DNA from: Sporosarcina sp. 6E9
GTDB lineage: Bacteria > Bacillota > Bacilli > Bacillales_A > Planococcaceae
Assembly: GCF_017921835.1 (NCBI RefSeq)
Contig: NZ_JAGEMN010000001.1
Location: 2,287,874-2,351,873, forward strand
Direction of reading: 5' to 3'
Length of the DNA stretch: 64,000 bases
Numbering within the stretch: the first letter of the stretch is position 1; each line of letters opens with the position of its first letter. The notes beneath the pieces were generated by a model, which saw nothing but the letters and a program-made list of their open reading frames with translations, searched no databases and had not been told where the DNA came from. This document shows positions 56,090 through 64,000 of the stretch, in pieces. The position numbers and the translations under genes were made by a program.

Positions 56090-56932
56090 TTACGTTATGA
56101 GCATTTTTTTATTACGTTCGACGACTCGTTTTAAATAAAACTCGTACATTTCAATTTCATCGTCATGAAAACCGCCTGTTGTAACATTTTCAGAAAGTGA
56201 ACGCAGTAACATCTGAACACGCATATTGACCTCACTAACTGTCAGTTGGAGATTAAGGAGTTCAGAGAGAGATGCCATCACTTCTGGTTTTATAGTTGGG
56301 TAAACAAACTTTGTGTCTTGACCGTTTAACCCGACATCATATAGTTCGCGGATTAACTCCGCGCGTTCAGCACCGCTTCCTTCAATACATAGATACACTT
56401 GGACGGCAATTCCTTGTCGAAGTCTTCGTTGTGAAATTCCCGCGAATTTTAGTCCATCGATACTAAGATCATAGGAGCCCGGACAATAAGAGCCGACAAT
56501 TTCATAGGCTTGTATTCGACCTTCCGCTTCTGGAAATAACAGTTTAACGAATTCAAGCATAATTTCATAACCTGTCGAAATATCAATCGAGGTGTTTTGT
56601 TCGGAAAGGATCATTGAAATATTTAAAACCCCTTCATCCAAGACGACCGCAAGACCACCGGAATTCCGGACAATTGATTGATAACCTGCGTTTTCTAATA
56701 TTGATGTGGCTTCCGAAATGTTCGGAAGCCGATGATCTTGAATCCCGAGGACGACTGTATGATCGTGAACCCAAGTTCGAACCGCGGGAATGCTCATCTG
56801 TTGTCCAACGAGATGGCAAAGCGTATCATCCGCGGCGAATGATTCGAGCGCGGAACGTTTCTTTGCGCTGATTGATTCATCCATAAATCGCCATTCGGGG
56901 ATGCGTAAAAAAGATTCGTATGATGACATCAC
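56090..56932 (-). CDS. lipL: octanoyl-[GcvH]:protein N-octanoyltransferase LipL
   Basis: LipL moves octanoyl groups from GcvH to E2 subunits of 2-oxoacid dehydrogenases in Bacillus-type lipoate synthesis. The 280-residue protein has the LplA/LipB fold with RNSGGLAVVLDEGVLNIS and the acyl-thioester Cys in EIVGSYCPGSYDLSIDG, then FAGISQRR. Position beside pta, as ywfL in B. subtilis, separates it from the paralogous LipM. It begins 12 bases after pta ends, so both are one operon. Confidence 0.9.
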   Translation of the reverse strand: MMSSYESFLRIPEWRFMDESISAKKRSALESFAADDTLCHLVGQQMSIPAVRTWVHDHTVVLGIQDHRLPNISEATSILENAGYQSIVRNSGGLAVVLDEGVLNISMILSEQNTSIDISTGYEIMLEFVKLLFPEAEGRIQAYEIVGSYCPGSYDLSIDGLKFAGISQRRLRQGIAVQVYLCIEGSGAERAELIRELYDVGLNGQDTKFVYPTIKPEVMASLSELLNLQLTVSEVNMRVQMLLRSLSENVTTGGFHDDEIEMYEFYLKRVVERNKKMLIT

Positions 56933-56944
56933 TTTTGCTCCTGA

Positions 56945-57916
56945 TTAAAGACTTTGGGCTGCGGTTAGCAGGCTTAGTTTGTACACGTCATCTGCGGAAC
57001 AACCGCGAGATAAGTCATTGACAGGTGCGTTTAACCCTTGTAATACTGGTCCGATTGCCTCGTATCCACCAAGTCTTTCCGTTAGTTTGTATCCGATGTT
57101 ACCTGCTTCGAGTGAAGGGAAAACAAATACGTTTGCATCGCCCTGAATCTGTGAATCGGGTGCTTTTGTGCGCGCGACTTCTGGTACGTATGCCGCGTCA
57201 AACTGGAATTCTCCGTCAATTGCTAGCTCTGGATCGATGTCCTTTGCAATCGCTACTGCATCGGCAACTTTTGTTGTTTCTTCCGTCACAGCTGAACCTT
57301 TTGTTGAAAATGACAGCATCGCAACACGAGGATTTATCCCAAATGAACGAGCTGTTTTCGCACTAGCCACTGCAATTTCTGCTAGTTCTTGCGAATTCGG
57401 CGCAACGGTGATTGCGCAATCTGCAAAGACGAGTCTTTCATCGCCTTTCATCATGATGAAAGCCCCACTTGTTCTAGAGATTCCTGGCTTTGTTCGGATG
57501 ATTTGGAGTGCAGGGCGAACTGTATCTGCTGTGGAATGCACGGCACCGCTAACAAGTCCATCAGCACGACCTGAATGGACCAGCATCGTTCCGAAATAAT
57601 TCACTGTTTGAAGAAGTTCTCTTGCCTGCTCGATTGTGTTTTTGCCTTGTCGGCGTTCGACGAATTGATCAACGAGTTCGTCGAAATACGGCGCTGTAGC
57701 AGGGTCAATAATTGAGATGTTTTCTATATTGATAGCGGCTGTAGTAGCAACACTTCTTACTTCATCTTCGTTGCCAAGTAAAATCGGCTTCACAAGTCCT
57801 TCGCTTTGTAAACGTGCTGCTGCTTGTAGGACGCGTACGTCATTTCCCTCTGGCAATACGATTGTTTTTTCGGTTCCTTTTAAACTTTCTTGAATTTCAC
57901 TGAATAAATCAGTCAT
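56945..57916 (-). CDS. pta: phosphate acetyltransferase
   Basis: Pta interconverts acetyl-CoA and acetyl phosphate in overflow metabolism. The 323-residue short-form protein has the family motifs GRADGLVSGAVHSTADTVRPAL, DCAITVAPNSQELAEIA and VFVFPSLEAGNIGYKL. It lacks the N-terminal regulatory domains of the long E. coli enzyme, as expected for Bacillota. The ATG at 57916 follows AAAGGTGG. It is divergent from hemQ; the shared region has a TGTCA/TGACA inverted repeat at 57993-58008. Confidence 0.94.
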   Translation of the reverse strand: MTDLFSEIQESLKGTEKTIVLPEGNDVRVLQAAARLQSEGLVKPILLGNEDEVRSVATTAAINIENISIIDPATAPYFDELVDQFVERRQGKNTIEQARELLQTVNYFGTMLVHSGRADGLVSGAVHSTADTVRPALQIIRTKPGISRTSGAFIMMKGDERLVFADCAITVAPNSQELAEIAVASAKTARSFGINPRVAMLSFSTKGSAVTEETTKVADAVAIAKDIDPELAIDGEFQFDAAYVPEVARTKAPDSQIQGDANVFVFPSLEAGNIGYKLTERLGGYEAIGPVLQGLNAPVNDLSRGCSADDVYKLSLLTAAQSL

Positions 57917-58093
57917 GAATAGTCCACCTTTCAAGCTTATCTTACACCTATAGCATACACGAATTGGCTGACGTTATACAGCAACTCACTCATGTCAAAT
58001 TCATGACAAAGACCGCTCGGCAGGTAGTTTTCTATTCAATTGTGCTAAACTGTTTTTAGCAACAAAATTCTTTATGAAGGAGTCTGAATTATT

Positions 58094-58843
58094 TTGAATG
58101 AAGCAGCAGTTACGCTCGATGGATGGTACGCATTACACGATCTTCGCACGATGGATTGGCCGTCTTGGAAAATACTTTCAAATGAAGAACGTCAAACAGT
58201 AATTGATGAGTTTCATCAATATCTGGATAAACTCCAAAAAGCACATGATGAAAAAACAGGCAGCCATGCTTTCTATACAGTTGTTGGGCAAAAAGCAGAT
58301 TTCATGCTGATGATTTTGCGTCCGACAATGGATGAATTACAAGAACTTGAGGCGGAGTTTAATAAGCTTGCGATTGCGGACTTTACAATCCCGGCATATT
58401 CTTATGTTTCAGTTGTTGAGTTGTCTAATTATCTTGCTGGCGAGTCAGATGAAGATCCGTATCAAAACCCGTATGTTCGCGGCCGTTTGTATCCGGAATT
58501 GCCACGCAGCCAGTATATCTGTTTCTACCCGATGGATAAGAAGCGCGACGGTGATGATAACTGGTACATGCTTGATATGGACACGCGTAAAAAATTGATG
58601 TATGACCATGGTATGATTGGTCGTAGTTATGCTGGGAAGATTAAACAAATCATTTCAGGGTCTGTCGGTTTCGACGATTATGAGTGGGGTGTTACGTTGT
58701 TCTCGGATGACGTGCTTCAGTTTAAGAAGATTATTTATGAAATGCGTTTTGATGAGGTAAGCGCACGTTATGCTGAATTCGGATCGTTTTTCGTAGGCAC
58801 GATTTTAGATGGCGATAAGACTACTGAGTTTTTCAAGATTTAA
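58094..58843 (+). CDS. hemQ: coproheme decarboxylase HemQ
   Basis: HemQ converts coproheme III to heme b, the last step of the coproporphyrin-dependent heme pathway of Gram-positive bacteria. The 249-residue chlorite-dismutase-family protein has the catalytic Tyr region [11 protein letters not shown], the proximal His in [15 protein letters not shown] and [20 protein letters not shown]. The start is a TTG at 58094, eleven bases after AAGGAG, since no in-frame ATG exists nearby. It is monocistronic with its own terminator and sits beside pta as in B. subtilis (ywfI). Confidence 0.94.
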   Translation: MNEAAVTLDGWYALHDLRTMDWPSWKILSNEERQTVIDEFHQYLDKLQKAHDEKTGSHAFYTVVGQKADFMLMILRPTMDELQELEAEFNKLAIADFTIPAYSYVSVVELSNYLAGESDEDPYQNPYVRGRLYPELPRSQYICFYPMDKKRDGDDNWYMLDMDTRKKLMYDHGMIGRSYAGKIKQIISGSVGFDDYEWGVTLFSDDVLQFKKIIYEMRFDEVSARYAEFGSFFVGTILDGDKTTEFFKI

Positions 58844-58850
58844 TTATATG

Positions 58851-58889
58851 AGCGGGTACTTGAATTCATTATTCAAGTACTCGTTTTTT
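58851..58889 (+). terminator. intrinsic terminator after hemQ
   Basis: CGGGTACTTGAA pairs with TTCAAGTACTCG (one GU pair) around a 7-base loop and is followed by six T. Confidence 0.9.
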
Positions 58890-58898
58890 ATATGTATC

Positions 58899-58957
58899 GT
58901 TGATTTCCGTTGCGGGGGCCGCTTCCCGCGGGAGTCGACCCCTCCGCTTCAATCAAC
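58899..58957. repeat. short copy of the GTTGATT...AATCAAC palindromic element (59 bp)
   Basis: The element begins GTTGATTTCCGT, contains the self-complementary CCGCGGGAGTCG block and ends CTTCAATCAAC. It is an internally deleted relative of the copy at 40104-40236. Confidence 0.78.
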
Positions 58958-59020
58958 TAATTCCACTGGACATAGATATTTTATACACTAAGTTGCTTGA
59001 GCAACATTTTTCGTGCGGGT

Positions 59021-59129
59021 ACAAGGTCCCGACTTGCAAGCAAATTCTTTTAAGTGCTAGCAAATGGCATACTAGTGCAAGCAAAACACTGTGAACTGCA
59101 AGGAAAACCCGTCACACTGCAAGCAAATC
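59021..59129 (-). repeat. five-unit TTTGCTTGCA array, period 20-21 bp, minus orientation
   Basis: On the plus strand TGCAAGCAAA-like cores begin at 59035, 59055 (TGCTAGCAAA), 59076, 59097 (TGCAAGGAAA) and 59118. Read on the minus strand the array ends in the same AAGTCGGGACCTTGTACC closing unit as the other arrays. It fills the space between the hemQ terminator and the metallopeptidase gene. Confidence 0.85.
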
Positions 59130-59150
59130 CCCCCTGATGGTTTTCACAAG

Positions 59151-60011
59151 TTATTTAGCGCGTAACCACGCCGAAATATCTTCCTTTAAGTCATTCCCAA
59201 CCCAAAACGTCAGTGCTTTTTCCTCCCCTATCCGGTCGACGAGGTGTTCTACATAATCGGTTCCTAGTAAATAACCAAGGCGGTTGTGGTCGAAATAGCT
59301 ACCGCCGGACAGTCGAAACCACTCTTTTTCTTTGGCCATGTCCCAACCACCGGAAACATCTTCTAAAAAACGTCTTTTTACTTCAATTTTATTCTTTTCG
59401 TAACATTCCACCCACGAATCCCCTTCCGCGTCGTATGTAAAGTACACGGATGCGTTGAGATTTGGAACAGTCTTCTTAGATAAATACGTCGCAACGCCTT
59501 CTGTGTATAGTGTTGTAAGTCCGTTCAACCAATCGACTGTTGTCCAGTTCATGTCTTGGTTTGATGCGAATGAAAAATGGGCGACGTGACCGATTTCGTG
59601 CGCGACAATTACTTTTAGGTGTTCGATGTCGGCAGATAATTTCTCGACTGCGAAGTAGATTTCTCGTTTATTATCTTGTGTGACGAATGCGTTCGAACCG
59701 AATGTGCCGACAATCAGTTTGTAGGAAAGTGCTAGGTTTAGGTCTATGTTGAAGGTTTTATTGAACAAAGCTTCTATTTTTTTAATCATACTTGGCAGCT
59801 GTTCTGATATTCTACGGATGGCGTCCATTTGGGTCGGATATTTACTAATTGCCAGTTGTAGACGTTCTTCCGTTTTTGGACAGTGATTCGGAAAGTATTG
59901 ATCAAATATACTTGGGTGCTTGTTTATATACATTTCTAAATCAGTCATTCTAATATCTTGGTTTGTATCATATACTTCTAAAAAGTCTGGAATGATGTTT
60001 TCTATGCGCAT
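59151..60011 (-). CDS. gluzincin-type zinc metallopeptidase, unknown substrate
   Basis: The 286-residue protein has the zinc motif HEIGH at 138-142 and a downstream Glu at 171 in LYTEGVATYLSK, the HExxH...E arrangement of gluzincin peptidases of the DUF2268/DUF5700 kind. No signal peptide or membrane segment is visible, so it is probably cytosolic. It is divergent from cwlJ and convergent with hemQ, and no partner gene is evident. The exact family and substrate are not recognised. Confidence 0.72.
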   Translation of the reverse strand: MRIENIIPDFLEVYDTNQDIRMTDLEMYINKHPSIFDQYFPNHCPKTEERLQLAISKYPTQMDAIRRISEQLPSMIKKIEALFNKTFNIDLNLALSYKLIVGTFGSNAFVTQDNKREIYFAVEKLSADIEHLKVIVAHEIGHVAHFSFASNQDMNWTTVDWLNGLTTLYTEGVATYLSKKTVPNLNASVYFTYDAEGDSWVECYEKNKIEVKRRFLEDVSGGWDMAKEKEWFRLSGGSYFDHNRLGYLLGTDYVEHLVDRIGEEKALTFWVGNDLKEDISAWLRAK

Positions 60012-60110
60012 TAGAAATCCCCCTTTCCCTGTAGTTTACCATAGGGGTTCATGCTTTTCTGTCATCTTTAAAGCAATCTTTGCATATCGTTTACGTGAGG
60101 AGGTTTTTCT

Positions 60111-60530
60111 TTGGCAGTGATTGCGTACAATGAGGCAGAGGTTGAACTACTTGCCCGGCTTATGCGTGCCGAAGCGGAAGGAGATGGTATGGAGGGCATG
60201 CTAATGGTTGGGAATGTTGGTGTCAACCGTGTGCTTGGTGATTGCCTAGACTTTAACGACATTCGCACCCTGGAACAAATGGTATTTCAGCGCCCCGGCG
60301 GCTTTGAAGCAACAACAAAGGGTTACTTCTACCAACGTGCGCGTCCGGAAGATATCGCGCTTGCCAGACGAGTTATCGCAGGCGAACGTTTTCATCCTGC
60401 TAGCCGGTCGTTATGGTTTTTCATGCCTACAGGTTCTTGTCCAGCCCAGTGGTATGGTCAGTGGAATACAGGCCGTTACAAGTCGCACTGCTTTTACTCT
60501 CCACTAGTAAGTGATTGTCCAACCGTTTAA
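60111..60530 (+). CDS. cwlJ: spore cortex-lytic hydrolase CwlJ
   Basis: CwlJ degrades cortex peptidoglycan during germination and depends on GerQ in the spore coat. The 139-residue protein is a SleB-type hydrolase domain with the catalytic-position Glu in RLMRAEAEGDG, then YFYQRARPED, SLWFFMPTGSCPAQWY and SHCFYSP, closely matching Bacillus CwlJ. It has no signal peptide, as expected for a mother-cell coat protein. The start is a TTG seven bases after GAGGAGG. gerQ follows 53 bases downstream. Confidence 0.93.
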   Translation: MAVIAYNEAEVELLARLMRAEAEGDGMEGMLMVGNVGVNRVLGDCLDFNDIRTLEQMVFQRPGGFEATTKGYFYQRARPEDIALARRVIAGERFHPASRSLWFFMPTGSCPAQWYGQWNTGRYKSHCFYSPLVSDCPTV

Positions 60531-60583
60531 CGATGTCAACGAGGCTTTCACCTGTTTTATTCATACAATGAAAGGATGAATGA

Positions 60584-60991
60584 ATGGTCCAATATTATTG
60601 GAACCCCAATTTTCAACAACCGAATATGCAAAACCCGAACATGCAGCAGATGCAACCAATGCAACAACAAATGGTTCCGCCCCCGGTGACGATACCAAGC
60701 GGCAGGCCGACGAATCTTCCTATGGGAGAACAATCGTACATTGAGAATATTTTACGGTTAAATATCGGTAACCCCGGGGTGTTCCACTTTTCCTTTGCAC
60801 ATACAATCGGAGAGGAATTGAACGTGAGGAATATTGCTGGGTCCGTGGAAGCGGCGGGTCGAGATCACGTCATTATCAATGAAGCTGCGACAGGTCACCA
60901 ATTCCTTTTCCCAATGATTTACTTTGATTATGCAGAGTTTGAAGGCCAAGTAGAATATTTCCCTCAAACGATGCAATCTCGTCAAGTATGA
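60584..60991 (+). CDS. gerQ: spore coat protein GerQ
   Basis: GerQ is a coat protein needed for CwlJ assembly and is cross-linked by transglutaminase in Bacillus. The 135-residue product has a Gln/Met/Asn/Pro-rich N-terminus (about residues 8-38, with NMQNPNMQQMQPMQQQM) and a conserved C-terminal domain (SYIENILRLNIGNPGVFH and DHVIINEAATGHQFLFPMIY). The Gln-rich part suits transglutaminase cross-linking. It follows cwlJ and ends in a strong terminator. Confidence 0.92.
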   Translation: MVQYYWNPNFQQPNMQNPNMQQMQPMQQQMVPPPVTIPSGRPTNLPMGEQSYIENILRLNIGNPGVFHFSFAHTIGEELNVRNIAGSVEAAGRDHVIINEAATGHQFLFPMIYFDYAEFEGQVEYFPQTMQSRQV

Positions 60992-61037
60992 AAAAACTTC
61001 CGCTTGCCAGTTAATGGCTAGCGGAAGTTTTTTAATT
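60989..61037. terminator. bidirectional terminator between gerQ and ywdK
   Basis: AAAAAACTTCCGCTTGCCA pairs with TGGCTAGCGGAAGTTTTTT (one mismatch), with T runs on both strands, between convergent genes. Confidence 0.92.
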
Positions 61038-61412
61038 TGATATTTTTAATGCTGCGATGATGAGCATAATCCATCCAATAATGAATGCGACGCCGCCAAT
61101 TGGTGTGATAGCACCGAGAATTCCAATACCCGACAGGCTCAATATATATAAGCTACCTGAGAAAATAATAATTCCCGCAAGGAGTAGCAAACCCGCCCAT
61201 GTTAGTTGAGGAACCGGACCGATTAATGATGAACTCATCAAAATCCCGATGGCTATTAAGCCGATTGCGTGAAACATTTGATATTGCACCGCAGTTTCCC
61301 AAATAGCTAAATAATGTTCGGATAGTTTCTCTTTTAAAGCATGCGCACCGAATGCGCCGAGCATGACTGCGATTGCCGCGTTCACCGCGCCGGCTATAAT
61401 GAAAAATGGCAT
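61032..61412 (-). CDS. ywdK: DUF423 family membrane protein YwdK
   Basis: The 126-residue protein has four hydrophobic segments and the DUF423 signature AVMLGAFGAHALKEKL near the N-terminus. The family is widespread and of unknown function. The ATG at 61412 is preferred to an in-frame GTG four codons upstream because AAGTGGG then has proper spacing. It follows ywdI by 24 bases, as in B. subtilis. Confidence 0.88.
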   Translation of the reverse strand: MPFFIIAGAVNAAIAVMLGAFGAHALKEKLSEHYLAIWETAVQYQMFHAIGLIAIGILMSSSLIGPVPQLTWAGLLLLAGIIIFSGSLYILSLSGIGILGAITPIGGVAFIIGWIMLIIAALKISN

Positions 61413-61436
61413 ATCTATTCCCACTTTCTATCTAAG

Positions 61437-61697
61437 TTAAAAATCGAATATCGAGCCGCCGTTCGCTCCTTCTTCAATCATCGGCTGAGCATCAAGTGAT
61501 TGGATGGGTTGCACTGTTTGTGGTGTATGCATTTTGGGAATTACATAGTCGTCATTTCTAGGTTTTCCCCCAAGCGCAACTTCGCAAAGTGACCTAATTG
61601 CTGCAAGGGCTTCCCTCATTTCACGTTCATCTTCAGTTTTCTTGGCGGCTGAAAGTTGCCGCTCCATTTCAAGAAAAATTTGGTTGTAGGAAATCAT
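61437..61697 (-). CDS. ywdI: YwdI family protein
   Basis: This 86-residue protein matches the YwdI family of Bacillales, of unknown function. An N-terminal helix (ISYNQIFLEMERQLSAAKK) and a conserved C-terminal GGSIFDF are visible; the middle is Pro/Gln-rich. It lies between ung and ywdK as in B. subtilis. No catalytic motif is seen. Confidence 0.8.
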   Translation of the reverse strand: MISYNQIFLEMERQLSAAKKTEDEREMREALAAIRSLCEVALGGKPRNDDYVIPKMHTPQTVQPIQSLDAQPMIEEGANGGSIFDF

Positions 61698-61763
61698 TTA
61701 TTATCATCCCTTTGTCTGTCGTCAATATCTTGTTACTTTACCTTATCACGCGGTCTATGCGAT

Positions 61764-62282
61764 TTAAAGAATGTCGCTTGTTCGACACCAATCAATCGGC
61801 TCTTCATGCCAAGACTTTAATATGGTATTTGCTTTTGAATAGGGTTTGCTGCCTAGAAAGCCACGACTTGCGCTTAATGGGCTTGGATGAAAGGATTCGA
61901 TAATGGCATGTTTCGAAACATCAATTAGTTTTTTCTTTTCCTGCGCAGGTCTTCCCCAAAGGATGAACACAATAGGTTCTTCTCTTTCCGATAACTTCCG
62001 GATGACTTCATCGGTAAACACTTCCCACCCTTTCTTTCTGTGCGAATGCGCTTCCCCTTCTCTGACTGTTAAGACGGTATTGAGCATAAGAACACCCTGT
62101 TTAGCCCAGCCAGTAAGCGTGCCAATTTGCGGAATGGGACACCCTATATCTTCTGCGAGTTCTTTATACATATTTCGTAAACTAGGCGGTATTTTCACTT
62201 CTGGTTTTACGGAAAAGCTTAGGCCGTGCGCTTGTCCAGGTCCGTGGTAAGGATCAGAGCTTATATGAACATTAAATAGCAC
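61764..62282 (-). pseudogene. ung: uracil-DNA glycosylase, 5' end lost at an insertion boundary
   Basis: The 172-residue reading is the C-terminal three quarters of family 1 Ung: [45 protein letters not shown] and the [11 protein letters not shown] loop are intact. About 60 N-terminal residues are missing. The motif normally GQDPYHG reads SSDPYHG, and just before it the sequence no longer matches Ung; an in-frame TAA lies a few codons further upstream. The only start is a GTG without ribosome site. It is therefore probably inactive or at most poorly expressed. The position beside ywdI is that of the native ung. Confidence 0.85.
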
Positions 62283-62340
62283 ACACGATTATAGAACCCT
62301 TGTCCTACATGGACGTTGTATGATTGATACCCACGATATG

Positions 62341-63054
62341 TCAGCCAAGCCAGTTAATTTCACTCATAGTGGCTTTAAATCCGTCAAATTTAAGAAAATC
62401 ATCCTGATATTTCTCACTACACATCATCGGATGCCTGCTTTCAAAAAACACACCTTCGGGAATATCTTCTTTGGTGGAAATTGCTTCTTTTCCCCATAAA
62501 AACCACTTAATATCTGGGTTTTTGGTAGAGATGTAGTTCAACACCTTTTTTGAGAATGCCCTCCATATTATTTTATGACTATTAGCCTCCCCCACTTCGC
62601 ATGTAAATGAAGTGTTTAAGAATAAAACTCCCTGATTTTCTAGTGAATCGAATATATTGTTTGGCGGTTTTATTTGGAAAGATCCATTCTTAATTTCCTT
62701 TTGAATTTCACTAAACTTTTTTATGTCCTTATAATCACTAATCCCTGTATAATTTTTATAAATCAATCGAACAATATTTTTTAAAGAAACCTGACGAAAA
62801 GGTTCTAACCAATCATTTAGACCTCCAACCTCAAACGACCTACCTGTCGCTACACCTTTAGCTGGATAAACATCTTGACCAAGCCAAATGACTTTTACAT
62901 TATCTACATCCACAGACAAAAACCTTAAAAGTTTATCTGGATCACTTGGGTTGAAATTGTTTCCTATTTCATTTTCTATCACTTTCAATTCAGCTAAAAT
63001 CTCCTCAGTAATAAAAGAATCCCAAGAGGAGTGAACTTCTTTTGGCAGTATCAT
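62341..63054 (-). CDS. divergent uracil-DNA-glycosylase-like protein
   Basis: The 237-residue protein is a distant member of UDG family 1. The catalytic motif GQDPYHG is replaced by GQDVYPA (water-activating Asp and Tyr kept). GVLFLNTSFTCEVGEANSHK matches the conserved GVLLLN...ANSH strand, FLWGKEA matches the LWG motif, and the His of HPSPLS is kept in SRHPMM. N-terminal part and codon use are AT-rich, unlike the neighbourhood. It lies directly behind the broken ung on the same strand. Whether it removes uracil, or has another base or a defence role, cannot be read from sequence. Confidence 0.8.
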   Translation of the reverse strand: MILPKEVHSSWDSFITEEILAELKVIENEIGNNFNPSDPDKLLRFLSVDVDNVKVIWLGQDVYPAKGVATGRSFEVGGLNDWLEPFRQVSLKNIVRLIYKNYTGISDYKDIKKFSEIQKEIKNGSFQIKPPNNIFDSLENQGVLFLNTSFTCEVGEANSHKIIWRAFSKKVLNYISTKNPDIKWFLWGKEAISTKEDIPEGVFFESRHPMMCSEKYQDDFLKFDGFKATMSEINWLG

Positions 63055-63076
63055 CTATCCACCTCACTTCCAAAAA

Positions 63077-63495
63077 TTAAAGATTTTTCAATTCACTTTC
63101 CATCTGACTGATTAAATCTTCCAACTCAGTCCAACTGTCATTTAAAGCCAATACATCGCATCAACAAACATTACCAATACCTCATGTTCTAAATCATCCT
63201 CTTCTTTTGTTATATCAATGCCAGTAAGATGTTTGATTAAACTTATTCCCACATCTACATTAGGTTTTTACTTTCCTGTAACCGAATCCATTGATACAAA
63301 TAAAAAGAATTCATTATTGAACAGTTCTATCGGTTCGTTAAAAACATTTAATTCCGAACAATGCTTGGCAATAATTTGATAGAAACAATAAAGTATATCA
63401 CCTTTAACTGTACCGTTGTTGGAATTATCTACCTCTTCTGTGTAGTAATCGGTTTTATTATTAGACTCATATAAATAGAAGTTTTCTATACTCAT
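63077..63495 (-). pseudogene. decayed ORF of unknown family with one stop codon and one frameshift
   Basis: The frame from the ATG at 63495 encodes 75 residues and stops at 63268 (TAA), but continues in the same frame with KPNVDVGISLIKHLTG to a second stop at 63142. Near there a one-base shift restores a natural-looking end, ALNDSWTELEDLISQMESEL, stopping at 63077. Together this gives about 139 residues of an acidic soluble protein that I do not recognise. It is AT-rich like the UDG-like gene beside it and probably belongs to the same acquired segment. Confidence 0.6.
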
Positions 63496-63674
63496 ATTAC
63501 TATGGACAAACTTGGATAAGGCTCCATAGTCTTCGTGTATAAAACTAACATTCCTGCCTTTTCCACCATTTGTTCAACATTAGGCGTGTATTCGAACCTA
63601 TCATTTTATTACTGTACATTATACAGATAAAGAGGACAAGCCTTATACTAACCCGTTCTCTTGGGGGGCAAAAC

Positions 63675-63776
63675 GTTAAAAGACATACGAAAAGGGACAA
63701 TAAACCGCAATGGTTTTGGTCCCTTCTTTTTATTGTTGTATTAGGGTTTGTCGGCGTTTTTGTAATGAATTGGTGA
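63675..63776 (+). other. possible remnant of a small membrane-peptide gene with lost start codon
   Basis: A GGGGGG site is followed six bases later by GTT (not a start codon) and an open frame for 33 residues: a basic segment (VKRHTKRDNKPQ) then one hydrophobic helix (WFWSLLFIVVLGFVGVF). The DNA also forms a nested hairpin (AAGGGAC...GTCCCTT, 63695-63727) followed by T-rich sequence, so a terminator is an alternative reading. The rest of 63496-64000 shows no gene I can support. Confidence 0.25.
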
Positions 63777-64000
63777 TCAAATCGCATATTAACTGGTAGG
63801 AGTACAATGGCTGGTGTAGGGTTACAAATTGACATACTAAACATGTTAACCAAAGATAAAAAGATACACCCGCATAACGGCCCGGGATCACTAGGCAAGT
63901 GTATAGGTCCGATAATATTATATATAAACGATAAAAAGTGCTAAATAAAATGTTCAGCATTTCCCTCATTCTAATTGAAATAATGCACCCGATAGTTTAA

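Noticed and set aside
57993-58008. TGTCA/TGACA inverted repeat between pta and hemQ as an operator
   Set aside because: The arms are only 5 bp, I cannot tie it to a known regulator, and no promoter could be placed with confidence around it.
58809-59094. Short plus-strand frames after hemQ
   Set aside because: They run through the hemQ terminator, a palindromic repeat and a TTTGCTTGCA array.
63545-63898. 117-residue minus-strand frame at the right edge
   Set aside because: No ribosome site, no recognisable motif and it overlaps a hairpin; it looks like a chance frame in AT-rich DNA.

Overview
The window looks like a chromosomal segment of a spore-forming Bacillota of the Planococcaceae, close to Sporosarcina; the genus is inferred from gene content and intergenic repeats, not from a database match. 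Spore genes (spoIIR, spo0F, rsfA, cwlJ, gerQ) and the order ywlG-rpiB-ywlE-mntP-ywlC-spoIIR-prmC-prfA-tdk-rpmE-rho-glpX-murA-tal-fbaA-spo0F-ywjG-pyrG-rpoE follow the Bacillus subtilis backbone. Most genes are on the minus strand.

Layout. 1-17 kb: conserved housekeeping genes. 17-28.6 kb: a fatty/branched acyl-CoA degradation set (FadF-like oxidoreductase, thiolase, 3-hydroxyacyl-CoA dehydrogenase, two acyl-CoA dehydrogenases, a TetR regulator and the B12-dependent fused mutase IcmF), with a FadR-like operator on the fadF promoter. 28.6-30.1 kb: a lone HpaB-family monooxygenase. 30.1-40 kb: a B12 salvage operon led by a cobalamin riboswitch (btuF, btuC, a btuD-cbiZ fusion, cbiB, cobD, cobU, cobS, cobC, a short cobU paralogue, a PduO-type adenosyltransferase, cblT, cblS). 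40.3-47.7 kb: a second cobalamin riboswitch controls a sortase-anchored terpenoid-cyclase-fold protein, a DUF4430 lipoprotein and a complete ECF transporter, with a class D sortase gene beside it. 47.9-61.7 kb: argS, ywiB, pbpG, ywhD, ywhB, ywgA, ywfO, rsfA, lipL, pta, hemQ, a zinc peptidase, cwlJ, gerQ, ywdK and ywdI. 61.7-64 kb: ung has lost its 5' end at the edge of an AT-rich segment that carries a divergent uracil-DNA-glycosylase-like gene and a decayed ORF.

The most interesting system is the second riboswitch operon. It appears to be a bacterial counterpart of intrinsic factor/transcobalamin split into two anchored proteins: an alpha/alpha-barrel protein on the wall and a DUF4430 beta-domain lipoprotein on the membrane, both feeding an ECF cobalamin importer. 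Imported corrinoid would be remodelled by the first operon and used by IcmF. Other notable points are a CTP synthase with Ala at the glutaminase nucleophile, a Spo0F with Val at an acidic-pocket position, an EcfT gene without a standard start codon, and two unrelated families of intergenic arrays that share a 21-bp period.
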